A DNA stretch of 36,569 nucleotides from Actinomycetes bacterium (lineage in GTDB: Bacteria; Actinomycetota; Actinomycetes; JACCUZ01): positions 1 through 36,569 of the forward strand of contig DATHAP010000150.1 in NCBI GenBank assembly GCA_035489715.1. The letters run 5' to 3'. A program made the translations under genes and the position numbers. The notes under the pieces were generated by a model, which was not told the origin of the DNA, did no database searches, and saw nothing but the letters and a program-made list of their open reading frames with translations. Positions 1 to 8,166 of the stretch are shown piece by piece (position 1 is the first letter of the stretch; every line of letters begins with the position of its first letter).

Positions 1-52
1 CCACACCTGTGCCGGACGCACCCCGCGGGCCGGCCGAGACCCTGGAGCCCTG

Positions 53-151
53 GTGCTGAAGATCCTGCTCATCGTCGCCGTGATCGCCGTCGTCGTCTTC
101 CTCGTCGTGCCGGCTCTGCGCCGTCGCAGCGGCACCCGCCGCGGCCTGTAG
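53..151 (+). CDS. small single-pass membrane protein (32 aa), or 3' end of a longer gene
   Basis: From the GTG at 53 the frame encodes 32 residues: a hydrophobic stretch of Ile, Val, Leu and Ala (residues 4-20) followed by a basic tail rich in Arg that ends in GTRRGL. This is the layout of a one-helix membrane peptide with the positive tail in the cytoplasm. The frame is also open upstream to the window edge, so it could be the C-terminus of a longer protein; however, the upstream residues are Gly/Pro/Arg-rich and look non-coding. A weak purine stretch (TGGAG) lies just before the GTG. Function is unknown. Confidence 0.45.
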   Translation: MLKILLIVAVIAVVVFLVVPALRRRSGTRRGL

Positions 152-171
152 GCGCACGCCGCACCCACGCG

Positions 172-1383
172 TCAGCCGGTCGTCGAGTCGGCTCCGGGGT
201 CGATGGTGCGCCCGGCCCAGGTCCACGCGTAAGAGGTGTCCTCGCACGCCAGCGCCGGCTCGAGCAGGTCGAGCGGGCGGAACGTGTCGACCATGACGGC
301 GAGCTCGTCGGTCGCCGCCTTGCCGATCGAGGCCTCGACCGACCCGGGCTGCGGGCCGTGGGTGAAGCCCGACGGGTGCAGAGAGATCGAGCCCTGCTCG
401 ATGCCGGCGCCCTTGCGCGACATGAAGTCGCCGCCGGTGTAGAAGATCATCTCGTCGGAGTCGACGTTGGCGTGGTTGTACGGCGCCGGGATGCCCTCGG
501 GGTGGTAGTCGAACAGTCGTGGGACGAACGAGCAGATCACGAAGTTCGGGCCCTCGAACGTCTGGTGCACCGGCGGCGGCTGGTGCAGCCGGCCGGTGAT
601 CGGCTCGAAGTCGTGGATCGAGAAGACGTGCGGGTAGAGGCAGCCGTCCCACCCGACGACGTCGAACGGGTGGTGCGCGTAGACGTAGCGCGTCCAGGCG
701 CTCGCCGTGCCGGGCCCGCGGTGCTGCACCAGCACCTCGACGTCCTCGCCGCCCGCGCTGAAGGGCTCGCCCGGGCCGCGGATGTCCCGCTCGCAGTAGG
801 GCGCGTGCTCGAGGAACTGGCCCTTGCTCGACAGGTAGCGCTTCGGCGGCCGGATGTGCCCGGACGCCTCGGTCACCAGCAGCCGCAGCTCACCCTGCGG
901 GACCCACCGGTGCGTGGTCGACGTCGGCAGGACGACGTAGTCCCCACTGCGCACGGTCAGCGCGCCGAACACCGTCTCGACGACCGCCTCGCCGCTCTCG
1001 ACGTAGACGCACTCGTCGCCGACCGCGTTGCGGTAGAGCGGCGACGGCTCGGTCGCGACCGCGTAGGAGAGGCGTACGTCGGCGTTGGCCATCAGGTGCT
1101 GGCGGCCGAGCACCGCGTCCTTGGCCGCTGCCGCCCCGTCGAGCTTGTGGGTCTTGAAGTGGCGCGGCTTGAGCGGGTGGTTGGGCTGCCGGTGGAAGAC
1201 CGGGGCGTCGTAAGCCTCGCTCGACACGATCGCCGTCGGGAGGTGGCGGTGGTAGAGCAGCGAGGCGTCCGACGAGAACCCCTCGACGCCCATCAGCTCC
1301 TCGGCGTAGAGGCTGCCGTCGGACTGGCGGAACTGGGTGTGGCGCTTACGAGGGATCTCGCCCACCTGGCGGTAGTAAGGCAT
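172..1383 (-). CDS. hmgA: homogentisate 1,2-dioxygenase
   Basis: Opens the aromatic ring of homogentisate to 4-maleylacetoacetate with O2 and Fe(II), the central step of tyrosine/phenylalanine breakdown; cytoplasmic. The 403-residue product starts MPYYRQVGEIPRKRHTQF and is a cupin of the shorter bacterial type. The probable iron ligands are visible: His about 304 in PYNHANVDSDE, Glu about 311 in the same motif, and His about 342 in SGFTHGPQPG. The ATG at 1383 fits the family N-terminus; the frame is open far beyond it, but that extension is antisense to fahA and is not coding. The gene is divergent from an unknown gene and fahA across only 55 bp, and hppD is 3 kb away, so the whole locus is for tyrosine catabolism. 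Confidence 0.95.
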   Translation of the reverse strand: MPYYRQVGEIPRKRHTQFRQSDGSLYAEELMGVEGFSSDASLLYHRHLPTAIVSSEAYDAPVFHRQPNHPLKPRHFKTHKLDGAAAAKDAVLGRQHLMANADVRLSYAVATEPSPLYRNAVGDECVYVESGEAVVETVFGALTVRSGDYVVLPTSTTHRWVPQGELRLLVTEASGHIRPPKRYLSSKGQFLEHAPYCERDIRGPGEPFSAGGEDVEVLVQHRGPGTASAWTRYVYAHHPFDVVGWDGCLYPHVFSIHDFEPITGRLHQPPPVHQTFEGPNFVICSFVPRLFDYHPEGIPAPYNHANVDSDEMIFYTGGDFMSRKGAGIEQGSISLHPSGFTHGPQPGSVEASIGKAATDELAVMVDTFRPLDLLEPALACEDTSYAWTWAGRTIDPGADSTTG

Positions 1384-1425
1384 GGGGCCACCCTGCCACG
1401 CGGACGGCCGCCTCGGGCAGCCCAG

Positions 1426-1431
1426 TAGGGT
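1426..1431 (+). promoter_or_regulatory. -10 box TAGGGT for the unknown gene/fahA operon
   Basis: TAGGGT fits the actinobacterial TANNNT -10 consensus and ends 7 nt before the GTG at 1439, the spacing of a leaderless transcript. The -35 region (about 1403-1408, GACGGC) is a weak match. It lies in the 55-bp gap shared with the divergent hmgA. Confidence 0.45.
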
Positions 1432-1438
1432 CCATCGG

Positions 1439-2275
1439 GTGGTGCCTCGCACACTGTTCGCCGCGCTCGTCGACGACGCGGCCCTCTTCCCGCCCGGCAA
1501 CGCCCCGATGGACCAGGCGCTGAAGGAGCACGCGGCCGTACGTCCGACCGGCCGGTCCGACCTGGTCGGCCCCTTCCTGTGCCCGGCGTCGCGGGTGACC
1601 GAGCTGCGCGCCCACCTGCCGGCCGACCAGAGCATCCGCCTCGCCGTGGTCTTCGACGTCTCCGGCGACGAGGCACACTCGTCGCTGCAGGCCTGTGCCG
1701 CCGACGAGACCCTGCAGCTGGTCGGCGTCGAGGCGTCGGCAGCCCGCCTCGGCGCCGACGCGGCCACCGTCGGACGCAACCTGACCCGGCTTCCCGGCGT
1801 CACCGGCGCCCTCGAGGTGCCGCGCACCGGCTTCGACGAGGCGCTGACCCTCGTCGGGCCCGAGGGCTGGACCGTCGCCAAGTACCGCACCGGAGGCACC
1901 ACGGCCGACGCGTTCCCGGCCGAGACCGAGTTGGCCGCCTTCCTCGTAGCCGCCGTCGCCCAGAGGGTGCCGGTCAAGCTGACCGCCGGGCTGCACCACG
2001 CCGTGCGCGGGACCGAGGCGGCCTCCGGCTTCGAGCACCACGGCGTCCTCAACGTCCTGGTCGCCACCCGGGTCGCGCAGGGCGGCGGCGCCGTCGAGGA
2101 CGTCGCGGCCGTGCTGGCCCAGCGCGCCGCACCGGCCCTGGTGGAGTTCGTCGCGGAGTGGGACGAGAGCACCTGCGGCGACGTACGGGCGACATTCCGG
2201 TCGTTCGGCTGCTGCGGGGTGCACGACCCCCTCGACGAGCTGGCCGGGCTCGGGCTGCTCGCGGAGGCCTCATGA
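1439..2275 (+). CDS. conserved-looking protein of unknown function, between hmgA and fahA
   Basis: A 278-residue soluble protein (277 if the adjacent GTG at 1442 is used) starting VVPRTLFAALVDDAALFPPG. I do not recognise a named family; it has no signal peptide, no membrane segment and no glutathione-S-transferase features. Visible blocks are DDAALFPPGNAPM near the N-terminus, GWTVAKYRTGG in the middle, KLTAGLHHAVRG (an alternating helix/strand pattern that could be a barrel-like fold) and SFGCCGVHDP near the C-terminus. It overlaps fahA by 4 bp (ATGA at 2272), so the two are translationally coupled and surely act together. By context it is a candidate for an accessory or isomerase step in homogentisate breakdown, which is inference only. 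The start was chosen from the TAGGGT box 7 nt upstream. Confidence 0.8.
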   Translation: MVPRTLFAALVDDAALFPPGNAPMDQALKEHAAVRPTGRSDLVGPFLCPASRVTELRAHLPADQSIRLAVVFDVSGDEAHSSLQACAADETLQLVGVEASAARLGADAATVGRNLTRLPGVTGALEVPRTGFDEALTLVGPEGWTVAKYRTGGTTADAFPAETELAAFLVAAVAQRVPVKLTAGLHHAVRGTEAASGFEHHGVLNVLVATRVAQGGGAVEDVAAVLAQRAAPALVEFVAEWDESTCGDVRATFRSFGCCGVHDPLDELAGLGLLAEAS

Positions 2276-3483
2276 CGACCACCTGGGCCGACCTGCCCGA
2301 GGGCACCGCATTCCCCGCGACCAACTTGCCCTACGGCGTCTTCTCGCACGACGGCGAGTTCCCGCGAGTCGGGGTCGCTCTCGGCGACGACGTGATGGAC
2401 CTGGCGCCGCTGGCCGCAGCCGAGGGGCTCGACGGCGGCCACGTCTTCGAGGCGCCGTCGCTCAACCCCTTCCTCGCGATGGGCCGCCCGTCGTGGTCGG
2501 CCGTGCGGTCCTGGCTGGTCGAGCTGGTGACCCACGAGGGCTACCGCGACCTGGTCGAGAGCCACCTCGTGCCGCAGTCCGAGGTCACCATGCACCTCCC
2601 GTTCGACGTCGCCGACTACGTCGACTTCTACTCCTCGCAGCACCACGCCGAGAATGTCGGCCGCATCTTCCGGCCCGACGGCGAGGCCCTGACCCCCAAC
2701 TGGAAGCACCTGCCTATCGGTTACCACGGGCGGGCCGGCACGGTCGTCGTCTCCGGCACCGACGTCGTACGCCCGAGCGGGCAGCGCAAGGCACCGGACG
2801 ACGCCGCACCCACCTACGGGCCGTCGCGGCGGCTTGACATCGAGGCCGAGGTCGGCTTCGTGGTCGGCGTCCCGTCGCCCCTCGGCCGCGCGGTCCCGAC
2901 CCGCGACTTCCGGCAGCACATCTTCGGCGTGTGCCTCGTCAACGACTGGAGCGCGCGCGACCTGCAGGCGTGGGAGTACGTCCCGCTGGGGCCCTTCCTG
3001 GGCAAGTCGTTCGCCACCTCGGTGTCGCCGTGGGTCGTGCCGCTGGACGCCCTCGGCGACGCGCGGCTGCCCGGCCCGGAGCAGAACCCGGCGGTGCTGC
3101 CCTACCTGGAGCGGCACTCGGACTGGGCGCTCGACCTGCGCCTCGAGGTGTCGTGGAACGGCACCGTCGTCGCGCGCCCGCCGTTCTCGCAGATGTACTG
3201 GACGCCCGACCAGCAGCTCGCGCACCTGACCGTCAACGGCGCTGCCCTGCGCACCGGCGACCTCTACGCCTCCGGCACCGTGTCCGGCCCGGAGCGCGAC
3301 CAGCGCGGCTCGTTCCTCGAGCTGTCCTGGAACGGCCAGGAGCAGGTCGCGCTGGACGACGGCTCGACCCGGACCTTCCTCGAGGACGGCGACACCGTGG
3401 CGATCTCGGCGTGGGCGCCGGGTCCTGACGGCACCCGCATCGGCTTCGGTGCCGTGACCGGCACCGTCATCCCCGGTCCCTGA
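2272..3483 (+). CDS. fahA: fumarylacetoacetase
   Basis: Hydrolyses 4-fumarylacetoacetate to fumarate and acetoacetate, the last step of tyrosine catabolism; cytoplasmic, Mg/Ca-dependent. The 403-residue product has the N-terminal SH3-like domain (TNLPYGVFS; residues about 1-110) and the C-terminal FAH hydrolase domain. Recognisable family blocks are DFYSSQHHAENVGRIFRP, HLPIGYHGRAGTVVVSG, RLDIEAEVGFVVG, VNDWSARDLQAWEYVPLGPF, SPWVVPLDAL and GSFLELSWNG. Length matches the eukaryotic-type FAH. It is coupled to the upstream unknown gene through an ATGA overlap, and its end overlaps the convergent GNAT gene by 17 bp. Confidence 0.96.
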   Translation: MTTTWADLPEGTAFPATNLPYGVFSHDGEFPRVGVALGDDVMDLAPLAAAEGLDGGHVFEAPSLNPFLAMGRPSWSAVRSWLVELVTHEGYRDLVESHLVPQSEVTMHLPFDVADYVDFYSSQHHAENVGRIFRPDGEALTPNWKHLPIGYHGRAGTVVVSGTDVVRPSGQRKAPDDAAPTYGPSRRLDIEAEVGFVVGVPSPLGRAVPTRDFRQHIFGVCLVNDWSARDLQAWEYVPLGPFLGKSFATSVSPWVVPLDALGDARLPGPEQNPAVLPYLERHSDWALDLRLEVSWNGTVVARPPFSQMYWTPDQQLAHLTVNGAALRTGDLYASGTVSGPERDQRGSFLELSWNGQEQVALDDGSTRTFLEDGDTVAISAWAPGPDGTRIGFGAVTGTVIPGP

Positions 3484-4042
3484 CGAAGGGGTCGAGCTCG
3501 GCACCGACCAGCGACAGCACGTCAGTGTCCAGCCGGTCGCCGCGCAGCGGGTAGTTCGAGCGCAGGGTGCCTTCGTGGACGAAGCCCAGCCGCTCGGCGA
3601 GCCGGCGCGATCGCTCGTTGGTGGTCCCGGCGTGCCACTCGACCCGCTCGGCCCCCAGGTCGGCGCGGGCGTGGCCGAGCTGCCAGCGGCACGCGGCCGA
3701 CACCACTCCGGCGCCCTCGCCGGCGGCGACCACCCAGCAGCCGAGCTCGACGTTCGCTGCGGCGGGGTCGTGGTGGAACAGCAGCGCCCCACCGATGAGC
3801 TGCCGCTCGTGCCACATCCCGGCGACGCCGACCCGACCGTCCTCCTGCCGTTCGTACGCCCCCAGCCACCCGGCTGCGCCGTCCGGCGTCCTGGTCACGT
3901 CGGGCCACGGCAGGTGGGTGCGCAGCCGGTCGAGGTCGGCGCTGACGTGGGCGGCGAAGGCTTCGGCGTCCGCGGCGGTCAGCAGCGACAAAGTGACCCG
4001 GCCGGGCAGCCGGGTCTCGAGGTCGACAGGTGTGTCCAGCAC
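3467..4042 (-). CDS. GNAT acetyltransferase, RimJ/RimL-like
   Basis: Predicted to transfer an acetyl group from acetyl-CoA to an amine, often a protein N-terminus in this subfamily; the substrate is unknown. The 191-residue product has the RimJ/RimL layout: an N-terminal strand with RVTLSLLTAADAEAFAAHV, a central block NVELGCWVVAAGEGAGVVSAA that takes the place of the acetyl-CoA pyrophosphate loop, and the late motif GTTNERSRRLAERLGFVHEGTLR typical of the family. It starts with GTG at 4042; a CAGGAT -10-like box ends 6 nt before it. The 3' end overlaps fahA by 17 bp in convergent orientation. Confidence 0.85.
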   Translation of the reverse strand: MLDTPVDLETRLPGRVTLSLLTAADAEAFAAHVSADLDRLRTHLPWPDVTRTPDGAAGWLGAYERQEDGRVGVAGMWHERQLIGGALLFHHDPAAANVELGCWVVAAGEGAGVVSAACRWQLGHARADLGAERVEWHAGTTNERSRRLAERLGFVHEGTLRSNYPLRGDRLDTDVLSLVGAELDPFVRDRG

Positions 4043-4085
4043 GCCGGCATCCTGGCAGCGAGTCGTGGCGGAGTGCCTCCGCGTT

Positions 4086-4388
4086 TCAGTCGAAGAGCTC
4101 CTCGAAGAAGCTCTTGCGCTTCTTGTGCGGCTTCTGCCCGTAGCCCTGGTGGCCGTAGGACTGCTGCCGGGCGTACTGCTGCTGCTGGTAGGCCGGCGCC
4201 TGAGGCGCGGGCGCCGCGGCGGGTGCGACCGGGCCGCCCGCCTGGAACCGAGTGTCGGCGTCGACCAGCCGCTCCAGCTCGCCGCGGTCGAGGAAGATGC
4301 CGCGGCACTCGGTGCACTGGTCGACGGTCACGCCGCTGCGCTCGTAGCTGCGCATCGGCGCCTGGCACTTCGGGCAGGTCAGGTCCAT
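4086..4388 (-). CDS. TFIIB-type zinc-ribbon protein
   Basis: A 100-residue protein with a zf-TFIIB zinc ribbon at residues about 5-40: CPKC then CTEC, followed by RGIFLDRGELERLV, the signature of this bacterial zinc-finger family. The middle is Ala/Pro/Gln/Tyr-rich and flexible (YQQQQYARQQSYGHQGYGQ), and the C-terminus is basic then acidic (KPHKKRKSFFEELFD). Molecular function is not established for such proteins; DNA or protein binding is plausible. It lies downstream of hppD on the same strand with a 77-bp gap filled by tandem repeats. Confidence 0.85.
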   Translation of the reverse strand: MDLTCPKCQAPMRSYERSGVTVDQCTECRGIFLDRGELERLVDADTRFQAGGPVAPAAAPAPQAPAYQQQQYARQQSYGHQGYGQKPHKKRKSFFEELFD

Positions 4389-4428
4389 GCCTGTCCCGAC
4401 GAGGCCCGGCCGCCGGGAGTTCCCGGAT

Positions 4429-5749
<1,321 letters not shown>

Positions 5750-5768
5750 TCAGGCCCACCGCACCGGC

Positions 5769-5774
5769 TAGGCT
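5769..5774 (+). promoter_or_regulatory. -10 box TAGGCT of the Lrp-family gene
   Basis: TAGGCT ends 7 nt before the GTG at 5782, which points to a leaderless mRNA and supports that start over the upstream in-frame ATG at 5686, which lies in the operator region. Confidence 0.45.
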
Positions 5775-5781
5775 GCGCACC

Positions 5782-6300
5782 GTGCCCATCGACGAGCTCG
5801 ACGCCCGGATCGTCGAGCTCTTCACCACCGAGCCGCGGGTCGGCGTCCTCGAGTGCTCGCGGCGGCTCGGCGTTGCGCGTGGCACCGTGCAGGCCCGTCT
5901 TGACCGGATGTCCCGGGACGGCGTCGTCCGCGGCTGGGGACCGGAGGTCGACCCGGCGGCGCTGGGCTACGCCGTGACCGCCTTCGTCACCCTCGAGATC
6001 CGGCAGCACCCGTCCGACGAGCGGCAGCCAACGGGCGGCCGGGCGGCGCACGACACCGTCGCCGAGCACCTGGCGGCCGTCCCGGAGGTCCTCGAGGCGC
6101 ACACGATCACCGGCCCCGGCGACGTCCTGGCCCGGGTCGTGGCGCGGTCCAACGCCGACCTGCAACGGGTCATCGACCGGGTGCTCGCCTCCGACGGCGT
6201 CGTCCGGGCGTCGACGGTCATCGCGCTGGACACCCAGATCCCTTGGCGGCTGCTGCCTCTCGTCGCCGACGCGACACGGGCAAAGACGTCGTCAACGTGA
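5782..6300 (+). CDS. Lrp/AsnC-family transcriptional regulator
   Basis: A 172-residue DNA-binding regulator. Residues about 1-50 form the helix-turn-helix (IDELDARIVELF, then VLECSRRLGVARGTVQARLDRM and GVVRGWGPEVD). The rest is an RAM/AsnC ligand-binding domain (FVTLEI, VAEHLAAVPEVLEAHTITG, DVLARVVARSNADLQRVIDRVL). Members sense amino acids or related metabolites. It is divergent from hppD with a shared palindrome, so control of tyrosine catabolism, perhaps with tyrosine or an aromatic keto acid as effector, is a reasonable inference. Its stop overlaps the next ATG by one base (TGATG). Confidence 0.92.
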   Translation: MPIDELDARIVELFTTEPRVGVLECSRRLGVARGTVQARLDRMSRDGVVRGWGPEVDPAALGYAVTAFVTLEIRQHPSDERQPTGGRAAHDTVAEHLAAVPEVLEAHTITGPGDVLARVVARSNADLQRVIDRVLASDGVVRASTVIALDTQIPWRLLPLVADATRAKTSST

Positions 6301-7598
6301 TGGGCTGTCGCCCCGGGGCACGGCACCATCCGACGGTGCCCCGCGCCCCCGCCCTCCGGCTGCTCGCGAGCGCCGTCGTCGTCGGTGTGGTGGGTGCGGC
6401 CGGTGCGCTGCTGCCCACGGCCGGGGCCGCAGCCGCGAGCGCCCCCTTGTCCCCCACCGACCAGCGGACCCACGACCGGCTCACGACCCGGTCGGGGGAC
6501 AGCCGGCTCGGACCGGACCTGGCCGGGCTGGTGACCGACCTCGGGACCGGCCGGACGATCTGGTCCTCCCACCGCGCCGAGCGCCAGCTCGCGGCGAGCA
6601 ACGTCAAGCTGCTCACCGCGGTCAACGCGCTGGAGGCCTTCGGGCCTGACCACCGGTTCCGGACCACGGTGGTGGCCGGCGCCACCAGCCACCGGGTCGT
6701 CCTCGTCGGCAGCGGCGACCCCTCGCTGTCCCGGGCCGACCTGCGCCGGCTGGCCACCCAGACCGTGGCGGCGGCCACCGCTGCCGGCACCGGGTGGGTC
6801 CGGGTCGACGTCGACGACTCGCTGTTCCCCAAGCCGCGGCCGGCGCGCGGCTGGCGGTCCGAGTACCTCATCTCCGAGGTCTCCCCCGTGCGGGCGCTCG
6901 TCGTCGACCAGCACCGCCGGTGGGACACCAGCCTCGACGCCGGGCGGATGTTCGCCGACGTCCTCGAGCGCAAGGGCCTCGACGTCCGCCGGTCGGTGTC
7001 CCGGGTCACGGCACCGGTCGGCGCGGCGACCATCGGCGTGGTGACCGGCGACGACCTGGCCGCCACCGTCGCCGACATGCTGCGCACCAGCGACAACGAC
7101 GTCGCCGAGGGCCTGCACCGGCTGGTCGCCCTGCAGACCGGCTACCGGCCGACCTGGCCGGGCGCGGCGGCGGCACAGGTCGCCGGCCTGGTGCGGCTCG
7201 GCATCACGCTGCCCGCCGGATCGGTCTACGACGGCAGCGGCCTCTCCCGCGCCGACCACCTGAGCCCGCACGACCTGGTGGCGGTGCTCCGTACCGCCTT
7301 CGACCCGACCCACCCCGCCCTGGCCCCGCTCCAGCAGGGCTCGCTCGCGGTGGCCGGCGTCAGCGGCACGCTAGCCCCCGACTACCTCCGCTACGTCACC
7401 GCCCCGACCAGCTGCGCGGCCGGGCTGATCCAGGCCAAGACCGGGTCCCTGCGCGGCGTCGTCGCACTGAGCGGCTATGCCCGGGGCGCGGACGGCCGGC
7501 TCAAGGTGTTCTCCTTCCTGCTCAACCACGCCCGATCCACGCTGGCCACCCGGCGGGCGGTCGACCGGCTGGCCACCACGGTCACCGGCTGCTGGTGA
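6300..7598 (+). CDS. dacB: D-alanyl-D-alanine carboxypeptidase/endopeptidase, PBP4 (DacB) family
   Basis: Peptidase S13 penicillin-binding protein that trims or cleaves peptidoglycan peptides outside the membrane. The 432-residue product has an N-terminal hydrophobic signal segment (about residues 20-47, LLASAVVVGVVGAAGALL). The three active-site motifs are S100-N-V-K103 (AASNVKLLT), SDN in RTSDNDVAEGL, and KTG in QAKTGSLRGV. It is slightly short for the family. The ATG at 6300 overlaps the preceding stop by one base; a GTG at 6336 placed right before the signal segment is an equally plausible start. The 3' end is tandemly repeated beyond the stop. Confidence 0.92.
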   Translation: MGCRPGARHHPTVPRAPALRLLASAVVVGVVGAAGALLPTAGAAAASAPLSPTDQRTHDRLTTRSGDSRLGPDLAGLVTDLGTGRTIWSSHRAERQLAASNVKLLTAVNALEAFGPDHRFRTTVVAGATSHRVVLVGSGDPSLSRADLRRLATQTVAAATAAGTGWVRVDVDDSLFPKPRPARGWRSEYLISEVSPVRALVVDQHRRWDTSLDAGRMFADVLERKGLDVRRSVSRVTAPVGAATIGVVTGDDLAATVADMLRTSDNDVAEGLHRLVALQTGYRPTWPGAAAAQVAGLVRLGITLPAGSVYDGSGLSRADHLSPHDLVAVLRTAFDPTHPALAPLQQGSLAVAGVSGTLAPDYLRYVTAPTSCAAGLIQAKTGSLRGVVALSGYARGADGRLKVFSFLLNHARSTLATRRAVDRLATTVTGCW

Positions 7599-7650
7599 CC
7601 TGCTGCTGACCGGCTGCTGCTGACCGGCTGCTGCTGACCGGCTGCGGTCC
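7584..7650. repeat. 14-bp tandem repeats covering and following the dacB stop
   Basis: Units of the form ACCGGCTGCTGCTG occur at 7584-7597 (with GGTG, containing the dacB stop region), 7598-7608 (shortened, 11 bp), 7609-7622, 7623-7636 and a diverging copy at 7637-7650. As at hppD, the last codons of the gene are the repeated unit. Confidence 0.85.
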
Positions 7651-7663
7651 GTGACGGCCGCAG
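7642..7663 (+). terminator. hairpin after dacB, probable terminator
   Basis: CTGCGG (7642-7647) pairs perfectly with CCGCAG (7658-7663), extended inward by a T-G and a C-G pair. It lies 44 bp after the dacB stop and has no T-run, as is usual in actinobacteria. Confidence 0.45.
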
Positions 7664-7787
7664 CCCACCCGGAACCGTCCGGACCCGATGCGCCCGACCT
7701 GTCCCGTTTCCGGCCTAGGATGACGCCCAGCCGTGTAGGACGGTCCAGACCCGGCCGTCCTCCAGTCCCCTTGCCGAAGGACCGTGC

Positions 7788-8129
7788 ATGGATCTCGTGC
7801 TGTCCACTCGCCAGGTCGACGACCTGGCCATCGTCTCCGTGAGCGGAGAGGTCGACCTCGAGACCGCCTCGCAGCTCGGCGACCACGCCCTGGACGCCTT
7901 GCGTGACGTGTCGCCCCACGTGCTGCTCGACCTGACCGACGTGACCTTCATGGACTCGACCGGGCTCAAGGTCCTGCTGTCCATCCAGCGCCGCGCCGAC
8001 CTGGCCGGCGGGTCCTTCGCGATCGCCGGCGCGTCGCGGTCGGTGCGCAAGATCCTGTCGGTCACCGGGCTGGACCAGACCTTCACCATCCACGAGACCG
8101 TCGACGAGGCACCGACCTCCCGGGCCTGA
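7788..8129 (+). CDS. STAS-domain anti-sigma factor antagonist
   Basis: A 113-residue SpoIIAA/RsbV-like protein. In partner switching, the unphosphorylated form binds an RsbW-type kinase and frees a sigma factor. The STAS fold is evident (VSVSGEVDLETASQLGDHALDAL, VLLDLTDVTFMDSTGLKVLL), with the phosphorylatable Ser57 in FMDSTGLK preserved. ATG 7788 has a GAAGG Shine-Dalgarno sequence 7 nt upstream. It stands alone, but an RsbW-like ATPase and a PP2C phosphatase are encoded at 18.3-20.4 kb; they may be its partners, which is inference. Confidence 0.93.
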   Translation: MDLVLSTRQVDDLAIVSVSGEVDLETASQLGDHALDALRDVSPHVLLDLTDVTFMDSTGLKVLLSIQRRADLAGGSFAIAGASRSVRKILSVTGLDQTFTIHETVDEAPTSRA

Positions 8130-8144
8130 CCACCTGGAGTGGTC
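8128..8144. terminator. short hairpin between convergent STAS and helicase genes
   Basis: GACCAC (8128-8133) pairs with GTGGTC (8139-8144) around a 5-nt loop. It begins at the last bases of the STAS stop codon and lies 22 bp from the helicase stop, so it could serve both strands. The stem is only 6 bp. Confidence 0.35.
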
Positions 8145-8166
8145 TACGGGCGGCCAACTGACCGGG

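Noticed and set aside
172-3792. Very long open frame on the minus strand through fahA and the unknown gene
   Set aside because: Only its part from 1383 to 172 (hmgA) has a family signature; the rest is antisense to coupled plus-strand genes and arises from high GC.
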